64,000 bases of DNA from Parendozoicomonas haliclonae (GCF_900174585.1 NZ_FWPT01000004.1:248001-312000); one strand, 5' to 3'. Shown: positions 54,919 to 64,000, counted from the first letter of the stretch. Numbers and translations: made by a program. The notes: generated from the letters alone by a model not told the origin.

Positions 54919-55188
54919 CGAACCACTAGCTCCTGATTATTGGGTAAGGAGTAAAAGCAGGAAAGGCGCCTATTCTAATGGTTGCGGGGGGAAACGTGAA
55001 CAGGCAATGGTAAGCCGCTCCCGTTGTAGTCGGTAAATTTACAACCTGCCGATATTTTTCATGCGGTTACTACATTAACGATCCCTTACATATTCCCCGC
55101 CAACACTCACAATTTTAACCAGCACGAGCGTGCATGAGTGTCTATTACTTTCCGGCTTATAAAATTCTGTCTGCCGGAGAATCAAGCT

Positions 55189-56055
55189 ATGTCTGTATCT
55201 CAAAGATCAAGGCTACTGCCAATCACCATCGCGATTACTGCTGCCTGTCTCTCATTGACTGCACTTCCTGCCCTTTGTGACAGCATCGCTCCTGGCCCTT
55301 CAGGCTATTGGGGCAGTGGTGTTCTGGTTGGGCAGAAAGGGGATATCGTCACACGCGGACTGTTTTTCCCCACTAAAGAAATGACCTTTCTGGTTGGCAG
55401 CGAGCCGCAATCCGGTAACAAGGGTTACCCACCAGAGACTTTGAACGTCTCGACTTATAATCAATCAGTTTATGATCAACTTCAGGCTGTGCCTGCCGAG
55501 CAGCCGGTGGTTTTACGCTACGTTCACCCGTTCCCGCTCAACCCGTTTCATCTGACCGAGTCCAAGTACTTTGTGACAGATGTGAATGCCGTAAACCAAA
55601 CGTTTGAGCAGACACCGTCTTATCAGCAACACGGCTATGCATTTGATGCCAGTGACGCTGGCCATCATGGCTCCTATGAAGCAGGACAAAAGAGCGGAAA
55701 ATTTATTCATGTTTCCCGCTGGGGGCTGGTCTTCGGTAAAACCTGCACGGCTTATCTGCATGAAGGCGGAACCAAACAGGTAACTGTGACCAAATACCGT
55801 GACGAATCCTCCTACATGTACAACCCGGAAACGGGCTTGAATGAACGGGTTACCGAAAGACGGCCTTATGAAGATACGATCACGGTTCCCAATGTTTCCG
55901 CTTTAAATATTTACTCAGAGGCGGGCTGCCGCTTTGCCGAAGACCTTGCTCTGACCATGACACCGGTCACCGTAAAACACTCAAGGAAGATCATAGAAAT
56001 ATGGAATGGCCATGCCCTTACCATTCACAGCATGCAGGCAAAGTCGAAGCATTAA
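55189..56055 (+). CDS. Exported protein of unknown function (288 aa)
   Basis: Start at ATG 55189 gives a signal peptide (MSVSQRSRLLPITIAITAACLSLTALPALC), with GGAG about 10 nt upstream; a GTG at 55138 in frame is not used. The mature protein has a Gly/Ser-rich start (APGPSGYWGSGVLVGQKGD), several tyrosines and two cysteines (KTCTAYLHE and AGCRFAED) that may bond. Beta-rich in character. I do not recognise the family. It is divergent from tkt and about 150 bp upstream of sahR on the same strand, though the SahR operator lies between them, so the two are probably separately transcribed. Confidence 0.75.
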   Translation: MSVSQRSRLLPITIAITAACLSLTALPALCDSIAPGPSGYWGSGVLVGQKGDIVTRGLFFPTKEMTFLVGSEPQSGNKGYPPETLNVSTYNQSVYDQLQAVPAEQPVVLRYVHPFPLNPFHLTESKYFVTDVNAVNQTFEQTPSYQQHGYAFDASDAGHHGSYEAGQKSGKFIHVSRWGLVFGKTCTAYLHEGGTKQVTVTKYRDESSYMYNPETGLNERVTERRPYEDTITVPNVSALNIYSEAGCRFAEDLALTMTPVTVKHSRKIIEIWNGHALTIHSMQAKSKH

Positions 56056-56152
56056 CGGCGTTGTGCACGTTTCGGGGATGGGCAACCAACCCCGAAACCG
56101 TGCTCTGGCTTTTCAGACTCCTCTCTATTGGTTCCAGCCCGCACAAACCGCT

Positions 56153-56172
56153 ATATCAAAATATTTTGATGC
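56153..56172 (+). promoter_or_regulatory. Palindromic SahR-type operator upstream of sahR-metK
   Basis: ATCAAAATATTTTGAT (56155-56170) is a perfect 16-bp palindrome 30-45 bp before the sahR start. It resembles the larger palindrome before ahcY and the ATATCA-type motif of SahR-controlled genes, so autoregulation by SahR is likely. Confidence 0.7.
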
Positions 56173-56201
56173 ACCGTTTTTTGCTGTTACACTGCGAAAC
56201 T

Positions 56202-57269
56202 ATGACAATCGCCATTGCCAGCTCTGCGCCTGACTCCACATCACTTACAGGTGCAGACTCCACGGATCTAACCGGATCCCATTCAGACCTCAGTACTCTT
56301 GCAGCCCTTGGCAAAGCCATGGGGGATACTCTGCGCCTGGATGTTTTGCGTTTGTTACGAACAGAGTCCCTTGGTGTTCTGGAGCTGACTCGCATTCTGG
56401 ATACTCGCCAGTCTGGTCTCAGCCATCACTTGAAGGTGCTGGCAAAAGCGGGTTTGGTAACGACCCGCCGCGAAGGAAATTCCATCTTCTATCGCCGTGC
56501 GCTTCCGCCATCCGATTCTGCACAGGGACAACTGATTCAGTCTCTGTTTGAAGCAATCGATGAGCAGCCTTTGGTTACGGCTTATCGGAAAAGGCTGGAC
56601 GAAATCCGCCAGGCACGCGCTGAACAGTCCAGAGTATTTTTCTCCCGCAATGTTCAGGCGTTTCGTCAGCATCAGGAACTGATTGCTGACCATGAACTCT
56701 ATGCCCACACCGTTCTGGAAATGATCTCCCATGTGGATGCCAACCATAACGGTACCGTGCTGGAGCTGGGTCCGGGTGAGGGTATGTTCCTGCCGGAACT
56801 CGCCAAGCAGTTTGAACGAGTGATTGCCCTGGATAACTCCCGCGAAATGCTGGAGCAGGCCAATGAACATGCCAAGGGTTCTGGCGCGACCAATATTGAA
56901 TACCGTCTCGGTGAGCTGTCCCTGCTGGCCGATGAAGGTTTATCTGTAGATTGCATTATCGCCAACATGGTTCTGCACCATGTTCCGGCACCGGCCGCTA
57001 TCTTTCGGGAAGCGGCAACATTATTACGACCCGGCGCAAGTCTGTTTATCAGCGAGCTCAGTCGGCACGATCAGGAATGGGTAAAAGAGACCTGTGGTGA
57101 TCTGTGGCTGGGGTTCAGCACCGATGAGCTGAGTGGCTGGGCGAGGGAAGCCGGTCTTATCGCAGGTGAGGCGCAGTATTTAGGCCTGCGTAACGGCTTC
57201 CAGATTCAGGTTCGGCAGTTTTATCGCCAGCACCACAGACAGCTATCGATTAAAGAATTAAGTGAGTGA
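56202..57269 (+). CDS. sahR: ArsR-type regulator with methyltransferase domain, SahR-like
   Basis: Encodes 355 aa from ATG 56202 (MTIAIASSAPD); the longer frame runs through the operator and is rejected. Residues 30-105 form an ArsR winged helix (LGKAMGDTLRLDVLRLLRTE, RQSGLSHHLKVLAKAGLV), and residues 165-300 a class I SAM-methyltransferase fold with motif I LELGPGEGMF. SahR proteins are known to sense S-adenosylhomocysteine and repress SAM-cycle genes in Proteobacteria. It is 13 bp from metK and shares an operator type with ahcY, which supports this assignment. Whether the SAM-binding domain is catalytic is not known. Confidence 0.88.
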   Translation: MTIAIASSAPDSTSLTGADSTDLTGSHSDLSTLAALGKAMGDTLRLDVLRLLRTESLGVLELTRILDTRQSGLSHHLKVLAKAGLVTTRREGNSIFYRRALPPSDSAQGQLIQSLFEAIDEQPLVTAYRKRLDEIRQARAEQSRVFFSRNVQAFRQHQELIADHELYAHTVLEMISHVDANHNGTVLELGPGEGMFLPELAKQFERVIALDNSREMLEQANEHAKGSGATNIEYRLGELSLLADEGLSVDCIIANMVLHHVPAPAAIFREAATLLRPGASLFISELSRHDQEWVKETCGDLWLGFSTDELSGWAREAGLIAGEAQYLGLRNGFQIQVRQFYRQHHRQLSIKELSE

Positions 57270-57282
57270 GGATTACTAAACC

Positions 57283-58446
57283 ATGTCTGAATATTCCCTG
57301 TTTACGTCCGAGTCCGTCTCTGAAGGCCATCCGGACAAGATCGCCGACCAGATCTCCGATGCCATTCTGGATGCCATCCTGAAGGATGATCCAGACGCGC
57401 GTGTCGCCGTAGAAACCATGGTCAAGACCGGTATGGTTATCGTAGCGGGTGAAGTGCGTACCGCCACCTACGTTGATATTGAAGATATCGTGCGTAACGT
57501 TGTGAAGAGCATTGGCTACGACCACGGAGACCTGGGCTTTGACGGTGAAAGCGTTGCCGTTCTGAACGCTATCGGCAAGCAGTCTCCGGACATCGCCATG
57601 GGCGTGGACGAAAACGAAGAGAAAGAAATGGGTGCAGGCGACCAAGGTCTGATGTTCGGTTACGCGACGAACGAAACCGACACTCTGATGCCTGCTCCAA
57701 TCTTCTACTCCCACAAGCTGGTTCAGCGTCAGGCGGAACTGCGCAAGAACAAGACCCTGCCTTGGCTGCGTCCGGATGCTAAGAGCCAGATCACCATGCG
57801 TTATGGTGAAGATGGCAAGCCAGTAGCCATCGATGCCGTGGTTCTGTCCACTCAGCACGATCCAAGCATCAGCCTGGAGCAGCTGCGTCGTGAAGTTCTG
57901 GAAGAAGTGATCAAGCCAGCCCTGCCAGCCGAGTGGCTGCACGAAGGCACTCAGTACCACATCAACCCAACCGGCAACTTCGTAATCGGCGGCCCGGTGG
58001 GTGACTGCGGCCTGACTGGTCGTAAGATCATCGTTGATACCTACGGCGGTATGGCTCGTCACGGTGGTGGCGCGTTCTCCGGCAAGGATCCATCCAAGGT
58101 TGACCGTTCCGCAGCTTACGCTGGCCGTTACGTAGCCAAGAACATTGTTGCAGCCGGCCTGGCTGACCGTTGTGAAATTCAGGTGTCTTACGCTATCGGG
58201 GTTGCCGAGCCAACCTCCATCAGCATCAACACTTTCGGCACTGGCAAGATCAGCGATGACAAGATTGTTGAACTGGTTCGCGAAAACTTCGACCTGCGTC
58301 CAAAGGGCCTGATCGCCATGCTGGACCTGAAGCGTCCAATCTATCAGGCGACTGCGGCTTACGGTCATTTTGGTCGTGAAGATGCAGACTTCACCTGGGA
58401 GCGTACTGACAAGGCTGCAGCTCTGCGTCAGCAAGCTGGTCTGTAA
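57283..58446 (+). CDS. metK: S-adenosylmethionine synthase
   Basis: Makes S-adenosylmethionine from methionine and ATP. 387 aa, close to E. coli MetK (384). Motifs: [36 protein letters not shown], and the P-loop-like [19 protein letters not shown]. It is 13 bp downstream of sahR, in a two-gene operon that ends in a strong bidirectional terminator. With ahcY and metF further right it completes most of the SAM cycle; metE or metH is not in the window. Confidence 0.98.
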   Translation: MSEYSLFTSESVSEGHPDKIADQISDAILDAILKDDPDARVAVETMVKTGMVIVAGEVRTATYVDIEDIVRNVVKSIGYDHGDLGFDGESVAVLNAIGKQSPDIAMGVDENEEKEMGAGDQGLMFGYATNETDTLMPAPIFYSHKLVQRQAELRKNKTLPWLRPDAKSQITMRYGEDGKPVAIDAVVLSTQHDPSISLEQLRREVLEEVIKPALPAEWLHEGTQYHINPTGNFVIGGPVGDCGLTGRKIIVDTYGGMARHGGGAFSGKDPSKVDRSAAYAGRYVAKNIVAAGLADRCEIQVSYAIGVAEPTSISINTFGTGKISDDKIVELVRENFDLRPKGLIAMLDLKRPIYQATAAYGHFGREDADFTWERTDKAAALRQQAGL

Positions 58447-58469
58447 ACCAGCACTCGCTTCTGCAATAT

Positions 58470-58507
58470 AAAAAAGCGGATAAGGCTTTCACCTTATCCG
58501 CTTTTTT
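58470..58507. terminator. Bidirectional terminator after metK
   Basis: A perfect 16-bp stem AAAAAAGCGGATAAGG / CCTTATCCGCTTTTTT with a 6-nt loop. It ends metK and the converging repeat-protein gene. Confidence 0.95.
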
Positions 58508-58526
58508 GGTTTTGAAGCCGCTGGTC

Positions 58527-60488
58527 TTACTTAACCTGGATCTTGAATTCACCAGTCGTCAGTTTACCAAGTGCGTCAACTTCCTTATCGCTGCGTACAT
58601 GGGACTTCAGCTTTTTATGCTCAAGCAGGTCAGCTTCTTCCATAACAAACATGTGGTTGTCGGTAGAGGCTTTGCCTTCAGCAACCATCAGTAGGATGGC
58701 TTCAATCATGGCTGCGTGATGATCGACAGCCTCACGAACTTCCACGCTCTTCTTGCTGAAGGCGGTGTTGGAGTTCGTCAGACACTGATCAATCTCATCC
58801 CGCTTAAGCTCACTGGATGGATCAACCGCGACAAACCAGCCGTATGCACCGTTGCTACCGTTAGCGGTCAAAGTGACCTGGAAGGTACCTTCAGTACATG
58901 GCGTAGCGCCTTCGTCTGTGTAGTCAGACCATGTGCTGGCACGATTAAATACGCGGAACTTGATACTCATGGAAGGAGCACCGTTAGCGCTGAAAGAACC
59001 TCTGACAGCCGGGTAGTGACCAAACATGTCCTTCTTGAAGTCCGGTACAGGATGTCCGCCGATAATATCGCTGTCTAAACGACCAACCATATCACCTGAC
59101 AGGTTAGGATCTGTGCTCTTGCGAACAGGTAGATTGTTGTACAGGTGGATAAAGGCGTTTTCCAGGTTCTCCAGATACTCTGGGCTACGGGTAGCCGTCC
59201 GGTATTTATAGGCCATGTTAACCTGATACATGAAGTCTTCATCGAAGATAGTATTGGTCAGAGAGTTATCCTGAACGTCGTCCTGACGCTGGGACTGGGT
59301 CTCGCCATCTTTCTTACCATCTTTGGTTTCTACGGTTTCATCTTCTTTCTTGTCGTCAGCATTTTTTGCTTCAGGAGCTGGTGTTTCCTCAACAGTTACA
59401 GATGAGGAAGAAGCAGTAGAGGAAGCCGGAGTACTTGTTTCAGTCACACTTTCCGTAGAGGAAGGTGAAGGAATCACAGTCTCACTGCTGGACGTGGAAG
59501 TGGAACTTGTTTCAGTCACAGGCGGAACAATAGACTCGCTTGTGCTGGTAACTGGAGGAATGGTTTGGCTCTCTGTCTCACTGCTAGTAGAAGTGAAGCT
59601 ACTTTCAGTCGTAGACGGAGAAACAGGAGGTATGGTTTGACTTCCAGTCTCACTGCTTGTCGTAGAAGTAGAACCGCTGTCAGTCACAGTTTCACTGTTC
59701 TGAGGCGCATCCTTAGCGGGTTCGTCCTTAGGCTCGGATGTACTACCCGCAAAATAATTCCAGGCGTAATCAAATCCCTTTCGGAATATACCCTTACCAC
59801 CCTTCTTAACAACTTCCACAGGCTGTGGAGGATTAGTTTCCTTTGGAGTTTCAGTGGATGAAACTGCAGGCTGGGACTGAGTCACGCTTGGCGCTGGCTT
59901 GGTCACACTTGGAGCAGGCTGAGTTACGCTCGGCGTTGGCTTGTCCACACTTGGAGCAGGTTGAGTTATGCTCGGCGTTGGCTTGGTCACACTTGGAGCA
60001 GGTTGAGTCACGCTTGGTGTTGGCTCGGTCACACTTGGAGCAGGTGGAGTCACGCTCTGTGTTGGCTTGGTCACACTTGGAGCAGGCTTGCTTACGCTTG
60101 GAGTAGGCTTAACCACGGAGCTGGACTTAGACTTGCTTTCGCTTGACTTAGCAGCAGACGAAGCTGGTACTGAGCTTTTGGAAGGTACAGGCTTAGTTAC
60201 CTTGGCAGGCACCTTCTCGACTCTGGAAGAGTCTACAACGCCAGGCTTTTTAACCTGCACAGAAGCCGCTTTCGCAGCATCTTGCTGAGCCAGTTCACGA
60301 CGCTCAGTTTTGGACAGAGTGTTTCGCTCCTTACGCTCTTCTGCAGGAAGACGCTTATAGAGTTTTTCCTCTCCCATGAAACCGCTACCAGCGTTATAGC
60401 CGGTATCACCAAAGGCCACTGTGGCCATGACTGTTAAAGCCAGTCCCGCAACTTTGATAGCAGGCCCTGCTGACTTATTCCTTTTCAT
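58527..60488 (-). CDS. Secreted Pro/Ser/Thr-repeat protein (653 aa)
   Basis: A signal peptide (MKRNKSAGPAIKVAGLALTVMATVAFG) and a strong AGGAGG ribosome-binding site mark a real gene. Residues about 127-205 consist of eleven heptapeptides of the type P(T/A)PSVT(K/Q), alternating PT and PA. A second low-complexity part (about 265-390) repeats SSTSTSSETESQTIPPV-like blocks, followed by an acidic Lys/Asp/Glu stretch. The last 230 residues look globular (NPLSGDMVGRLDSDIIGGHPVPDFK-like region). The repeats resemble cell-surface stalks or mucin-like linkers. No LPXTG, membrane anchor or barrel is seen. It lies on the opposite strand between metK and ahcY. Confidence 0.8.
   Translation of the reverse strand: MKRNKSAGPAIKVAGLALTVMATVAFGDTGYNAGSGFMGEEKLYKRLPAEERKERNTLSKTERRELAQQDAAKAASVQVKKPGVVDSSRVEKVPAKVTKPVPSKSSVPASSAAKSSESKSKSSSVVKPTPSVSKPAPSVTKPTQSVTPPAPSVTEPTPSVTQPAPSVTKPTPSITQPAPSVDKPTPSVTQPAPSVTKPAPSVTQSQPAVSSTETPKETNPPQPVEVVKKGGKGIFRKGFDYAWNYFAGSTSEPKDEPAKDAPQNSETVTDSGSTSTTSSETGSQTIPPVSPSTTESSFTSTSSETESQTIPPVTSTSESIVPPVTETSSTSTSSSETVIPSPSSTESVTETSTPASSTASSSSVTVEETPAPEAKNADDKKEDETVETKDGKKDGETQSQRQDDVQDNSLTNTIFDEDFMYQVNMAYKYRTATRSPEYLENLENAFIHLYNNLPVRKSTDPNLSGDMVGRLDSDIIGGHPVPDFKKDMFGHYPAVRGSFSANGAPSMSIKFRVFNRASTWSDYTDEGATPCTEGTFQVTLTANGSNGAYGWFVAVDPSSELKRDEIDQCLTNSNTAFSKKSVEVREAVDHHAAMIEAILLMVAEGKASTDNHMFVMEEADLLEHKKLKSHVRSDKEVDALGKLTTGEFKIQVK
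59880..60108 (-). repeat. 21-bp tandem repeats coding for P(T/A)PSVTx heptads
   Basis: About eleven 21-bp units, in a 42-bp higher-order pattern because PT and PA units alternate. They lie inside the repeat-protein gene and keep the frame, so unit number can change without frameshift. Confidence 0.85.
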
Positions 60489-60862
60489 TCCCTGTCCTCC
60501 TATATCGGTTCGGGATCAGTTAACACTGCTGACCATCTGCCCTAAATGCAGTAACAGCCCGGAGCTATTTTCAGGTCTACATGTATGACTGATCTGAACC
60601 CCTAACATTCCCGTGATTTCTTCTGACTTACTGACAGGGTTGTTAGTTATGCTGACACCGGCGCTTTCTGCGGGCTTTGTGGCGGGAGAGAGGAAACAAG
60701 TCGCTATATCAAAATAAATTGATATAGCCATTTCGTGTTGCTAGACTGCCATGACAAACAACAATAATCAGACAGCTCGCTCCGCAGACAGGTTCCAAAA
60801 AGACCGTTGATTAACGGGCGAAGCTCTTTAATAAAAGCCACCACAATGAGAAGAGATACCCT
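60489..60862. other. Intergenic region upstream of ahcY
   Basis: About 370 bp between the divergent repeat-protein gene and ahcY. It contains the large SahR-type palindrome at 60703-60728. No SAM or SAH riboswitch fold was recognised. Confidence 0.55.
60703..60728 (+). promoter_or_regulatory. Palindromic SahR-type operator upstream of ahcY
   Basis: GCTATATCAA and TTGATATAGC form perfect 10-bp arms around the 6-bp spacer AATAAA, about 135 bp before the ahcY start. The arms share ATATCAA/TTGAT with the sahR-metK site, so one regulator probably binds both. Confidence 0.75.
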
Positions 60863-62251
60863 ATGAATGCAGCCAATCTTGATGGTTTTGGTGATTACAA
60901 GGTCGCAGATATCTCCCTTGCCGACTGGGGCCGTAAAGAGATCCAAATCGCGGAATCCGAGATGCCGGCACTTATGGCTATCCGGGCTCGCTACCACGAT
61001 GAACAGCCCCTGAAAGGCGCCCGCATTATGGGCTGCATTCATATGACCATTCAGACTGCCGTACTGATTGAGACTTTAGTCGCACTCGGTGCTGAGGTTC
61101 GCTGGTCCTCCTGTAATATTTTCTCGACTCAGGATCATGCCGCTGCTGCCATCGCAGCTCAGAACATCCCGGTCTTTGCCTGGAAAGGTGAAACCGAAGA
61201 GGAATACCAATGGTGCCTGGAACGTACTGTTGGTGCAGATGTGCCGAACTGGGAACCCAATATCATTCTGGACGATGGCGGCGACCTCACTCTGCTGTTG
61301 CACAACAAATACCCACATATTCTGGATAAGTGCCATGGGGTATCTGAAGAGACCACCACCGGTGTGCATCGTCTGTTGGAAATGCTGGCGGAAGGCACTC
61401 TCAAGGTTCCGGCCATCAACGTGAACGACGCCATCACCAAGAGCAAGAACGATAACAAGTACGGCTGCCGTCACTCTCTGAACGATGCCATCAAGCGTGC
61501 AACTGACCACTTGCTGGCAGGCAAGAAGGCTCTGGTTATCGGCTATGGCGATGTGGGCAAAGGCTCCGCAGCCTCCCTGCGTCAGGAAGGCATGATTGTT
61601 AAAGTCACCGAGGTTGACCCGATCTGTGCCATGCAGGCCTGTATGGATGGCTTCGAGGTTGTCTCTCCTTATATCAACGGTGTGAACGGCGGTGATGACT
61701 CATCCATCAATAAAGCGCTGCTGAGCAATACTGATCTGGTCGTGACCACCACCGGTAATGTGCATGTCTGCGATGCCGCCATGCTGCGCAACCTGAAGCC
61801 TGGCTGTGTCGTCTGCAACATTGGCCACTTCGATACTGAGATTGATACTGCCTATATGCGTGACAACTGGCGCTGGGATGAAATCAAACCTCAGGTTCAC
61901 AAGATCTTCCGCTCCGAAGATGACGCTGACCATCTGTTGCTGCTGTCCGAAGGTCGTCTGGTCAATCTGGGAAATGCCACCGGTCACCCGTCACGGATTA
62001 TGGATGGCTCTTTTGCCAACCAGGTTCTGGCACAGATTCATCTGTTCAAGGCTGACTTCGCCAACCTGCCGGCTGACCAGAAAGCTGCGGCAGTATCTGT
62101 ACAGGTTCTGCCCAAGAAGCTTGATGAAGAAGTTGCCCGCTATATGGTTGAAGGCTTTGGCGGTGTGATGACTCAGCTCACCGATAAGCAGGCCGGCTAT
62201 ATTCATGTACCTGTTGATGGTCCTTACAAGACTGACGACTACAAGTACTAA
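60863..62251 (+). CDS. ahcY: Adenosylhomocysteinase
   Basis: Hydrolyses S-adenosylhomocysteine to adenosine and homocysteine with bound NAD+. 462 aa, the usual bacterial length. The NAD-binding [13 protein letters not shown], substrate-region [20 protein letters not shown] and the C-terminal PYKTDDYKY are all intact. It starts a two-gene unit with metF under a SahR-type operator. In the cycle it takes the by-product of SAM-dependent methylation made from MetK's product. Confidence 0.98.
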   Translation: MNAANLDGFGDYKVADISLADWGRKEIQIAESEMPALMAIRARYHDEQPLKGARIMGCIHMTIQTAVLIETLVALGAEVRWSSCNIFSTQDHAAAAIAAQNIPVFAWKGETEEEYQWCLERTVGADVPNWEPNIILDDGGDLTLLLHNKYPHILDKCHGVSEETTTGVHRLLEMLAEGTLKVPAINVNDAITKSKNDNKYGCRHSLNDAIKRATDHLLAGKKALVIGYGDVGKGSAASLRQEGMIVKVTEVDPICAMQACMDGFEVVSPYINGVNGGDDSSINKALLSNTDLVVTTTGNVHVCDAAMLRNLKPGCVVCNIGHFDTEIDTAYMRDNWRWDEIKPQVHKIFRSEDDADHLLLLSEGRLVNLGNATGHPSRIMDGSFANQVLAQIHLFKADFANLPADQKAAAVSVQVLPKKLDEEVARYMVEGFGGVMTQLTDKQAGYIHVPVDGPYKTDDYKY

Positions 62252-62358
62252 AACCTTCTGCTGTCGCCGCTTGGTGGCAGCAACCCTGAGAGCCTGCTCG
62301 ATAACAAGCATTGCTATCTGCAGGCTCCACAAAAATAAAAGTTAAAGGGGATGGCGGT

Positions 62359-63207
62359 ATGACAGCAATCAGTTATGAATTCTTCCCAACCCAGACTGAA
62401 GCGGGCGCGGAGAAACTACAGATTCAGGCCGCCCTGCTTGCAGAGAGCAACCCTGAGTTTTTTTCGGTGACCTATGGCGCCGGCGGCTCCACCCGTGACC
62501 GCACCCGTGGCACTTTGCTCGCCACACAGCAAACCACCGGCCTGCCGGTGATGCCCCACCTGGCCTGCATCGGCGATTCCAAAGACAATATCCGCAGCCT
62601 GCTGCAGGACTACAAGTCTCTGGGTATTAACCGGATTATTGCCCTGCGTGGTGATCGTCCATCGGGCATGGGGAATATGAGCAATTCGGACTTCCAGTAT
62701 GCCAGTGAGCTGGTGTCCTTTATTCGTGAAGAGACCGGCGATCATTTCCATATTGAAGTGGCAGCCTACCCGGAAGTGCACCCGCAGGCCTGGTCCATGG
62801 ATGCAGATCTGGAAAACCTGCGTCGTAAGGTTGAAGCCGGGGCTGACTCAGCAATAACCCAATACTTCTTTAACCCGGACAGCTTCTTCTATTTTATGGA
62901 CCGCCTCGCGGCCATGGGTATTGAGGTACCGGTTGTGCCCGGCATTATGCCGATCACCAATTATATGAAGCTTGCACGTTTCTCTGATGCCTGTGGTGCC
63001 GAGTTGCCGCGCTGGGTGCGTAAGCAGCTGGAATCTTACGGTGATGACAGTGCCAGTATTCGCCAGTTCGGTGAAGAAGTGGTGTCACAGATGTGCGAAA
63101 AGCTTATCGCCCAGGGCGTGCCGGCTCTGCACTTCTATACCCTGAACCAGGCTGCGCCATCACTGGGCATTGTGAAGAACCTTGGGCTCTTCCCAAATCA
63201 GAATTAA
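62359..63207 (+). CDS. metF: 5,10-methylenetetrahydrofolate reductase
   Basis: FAD enzyme that makes 5-methyltetrahydrofolate for homocysteine methylation. 282 aa from ATG 62359 (MTAISYEFFPTQT), with AAGGGG 9 nt upstream; the ATG at 62311 adds 16 non-conserved codons. Motifs: YEFFPTQTEAG, FSVTYGAGGSTRDRT, IALRGDRP, and VVPGIMPITNYMK. About 107 bp after ahcY on the same strand, likely cotranscribed. It joins SAM-cycle turnover to folate one-carbon supply. Confidence 0.97.
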   Translation: MTAISYEFFPTQTEAGAEKLQIQAALLAESNPEFFSVTYGAGGSTRDRTRGTLLATQQTTGLPVMPHLACIGDSKDNIRSLLQDYKSLGINRIIALRGDRPSGMGNMSNSDFQYASELVSFIREETGDHFHIEVAAYPEVHPQAWSMDADLENLRRKVEAGADSAITQYFFNPDSFFYFMDRLAAMGIEVPVVPGIMPITNYMKLARFSDACGAELPRWVRKQLESYGDDSASIRQFGEEVVSQMCEKLIAQGVPALHFYTLNQAAPSLGIVKNLGLFPNQN

Positions 63208-63306
63208 GCCCTTCGACGCTGTCGCTCTGCGGCAGCGTTTTGATACCCTTGCCAATTCGCTACAATAGCTCCGCACATTTTCTTCCGGTCTTCTTCTGGC
63301 TTTCCT

Positions 63307-64000
63307 ATGCGTAACCCTCGTATTTATGCTCCTGTTCCCCTGTCTGCCAACCAGACAGTCGAGCTTCCTGAAAATGCCTCTCACCATGTCGGCCGCGTGC
63401 TGAGGATGAAAGCCGGAGAGCCTTTAGTCCTGTTTAATGGTGAGGGCGGTTGCTGGCAGGCGACTATTTCCGAGATCACCAAGAAAGCCGTCTTCGCTGT
63501 TCCGACAGAGTTTATGGCGGATGACCGTGAGTCCAACCTGACTATCTCCCTTGGCCAGACCCTGAGCCGGGGTGAACGTATGGACTATGCGATTCAGAAG
63601 GCCGTGGAGTGCGGTGTAACTGAGATCACTCCACTCTTTACCGAGCGCTGCGAAGTGAAACTCAAAAGTGAACGGGCAGACAAGCGCATCCGCGGTTGGC
63701 AGCAAATGATTATAAGCGCCTGTGAACAATGCGGCCGTAATCGTGTGCCTGTGATTCATCAGCCAATGCTGTTGTCCGAATGGCTGGAGTCCCGATCAAC
63801 AGAGCTCAACTTTGTTCTACACCACAGAACGGAGAAAGCTCTGGAAGGTTATGGCAAGCCAGCTTCTGTTTCTTTACTGATTGGTCCGGAAGGTGGGCTG
63901 ACAGCCGATGAAATTGCTCAGGCAGAAGCGAAGCAATTTCACCCTTTGGCGCTTGGCCCCAGAGTGCTGCGAACAGAAACAGCTCCGGTAGCGGCTATCA
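63307..64000 (+). CDS. rsmE: 16S rRNA (uracil-1498-N3)-methyltransferase RsmE (3' end outside window)
   Basis: SPOUT-class, SAM-dependent enzyme that methylates U1498 of 16S rRNA. The first 231 codons are present; about 10 to 15 are missing. The N-terminal PUA-like part (RIYAPVPLSANQTVELPENASHHV) and the knot-forming SLLIGPEGGLTADE and LALGPRVLRTETAPVAA are clear. It follows metF by 99 bp on the same strand. As a SAM consumer its position beside the SAM-cycle genes fits loosely but may be chance. Confidence 0.95.
   Translation, partial: MRNPRIYAPVPLSANQTVELPENASHHVGRVLRMKAGEPLVLFNGEGGCWQATISEITKKAVFAVPTEFMADDRESNLTISLGQTLSRGERMDYAIQKAVECGVTEITPLFTERCEVKLKSERADKRIRGWQQMIISACEQCGRNRVPVIHQPMLLSEWLESRSTELNFVLHHRTEKALEGYGKPASVSLLIGPEGGLTADEIAQAEAKQFHPLALGPRVLRTETAPVAAI

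Noticed and set aside
53899-54936. 345-codon open frame opposite tkt
   Set aside because: Antisense shadow of a strongly biased gene; no start signal or family.
57250-58434. 394-codon open frame opposite metK
   Set aside because: It mirrors the highly biased metK frame and its translation resembles nothing; metK is certain.
59880-60108. CRISPR-like array
   Set aside because: Units are 21 bp with no spacers and code in frame for a heptapeptide; no cas genes nearby.
60489-60862. SAM or SAH riboswitch before ahcY
   Set aside because: No matching conserved helices were seen; the palindrome explains regulation better as a protein operator.

Overview
The window is about 64 kb of chromosomal DNA from a Gammaproteobacterium. 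The mix of Oceanospirillales-like housekeeping operons (pst, serA, tkt/epd/pgk/fba, sahR-metK/ahcY-metF) with eukaryote-like RING/TRAF zinc-finger proteins, an exported kinase-like protein and a tyrosine-phosphatase-like protein most resembles host-associated marine bacteria such as Endozoicomonas. That placement is inference from gene content; no rRNA, tRNA, CRISPR array, transposase or phage gene was seen.

Layout. 1-7.9 kb: high-affinity phosphate uptake (pstB partial, pstA, pstC, pstS, all minus strand), with PHO-box-like repeats before pstC and pstS and two paralogous unknown genes inserted on the plus strand between them. 7.9-12.1 kb: a divergent pair, an unknown exported 618-aa protein and an exported 718-aa protein with a protein kinase domain. 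12.1-19.1 kb: TRAP permease pair without a binding protein, an acyl-CoA thioesterase, small unknowns, a fumarylacetoacetase-family enzyme, an FAD-linked 2-hydroxyacid dehydrogenase and serA. 19.2-26.2 kb: an alpha/CS1-type chaperone-usher pilus locus (chaperone, a small pilin-like gene, three subunits, a tip-like protein and the usher). 26.5-31.6 kb: YHS protein, nfo, PTP-like protein, short-chain dehydrogenase, and a two-gene operon of a DUF523/DUF1722 protein and a MerR/LitR-like regulator. 31.7-37.1 kb: pflB, pta and a YheO-type regulator (mixed-acid metabolism; ackA is not in view).

37.5-44.9 kb: DUF2057 protein, YigZ-family protein, an unknown protein, a lysophospholipase-like hydrolase, a DUF1003 membrane protein, fba, pgk and a lipoprotein. 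45.0-54.9 kb: DEAD-box helicase, epd, three tandem RING + seven-TRAF-finger genes on the opposite strand, then tkt. The usual tkt-epd-pgk-fba neighbourhood is thus split by eukaryote-like genes. 55.2-64 kb: an exported unknown, sahR-metK, a secreted Pro/Ser/Thr-repeat protein on the opposite strand, ahcY, metF and the 5' part of rsmE. Long palindromes before sahR and ahcY look like SahR operators tying the two halves of the SAM cycle together.

A recurring theme is that conserved metabolic neighbourhoods (pst, tkt-epd, metK-ahcY) are each interrupted by opposite-strand accessory genes, several exported or eukaryote-like, bounded on at least one side by strong hairpin terminators. The most novel material is the RING/TRAF triplet, the exported kinase with its divergent exported partner, the gene pair inside pst, and the repeat protein in the SAM-cycle locus.
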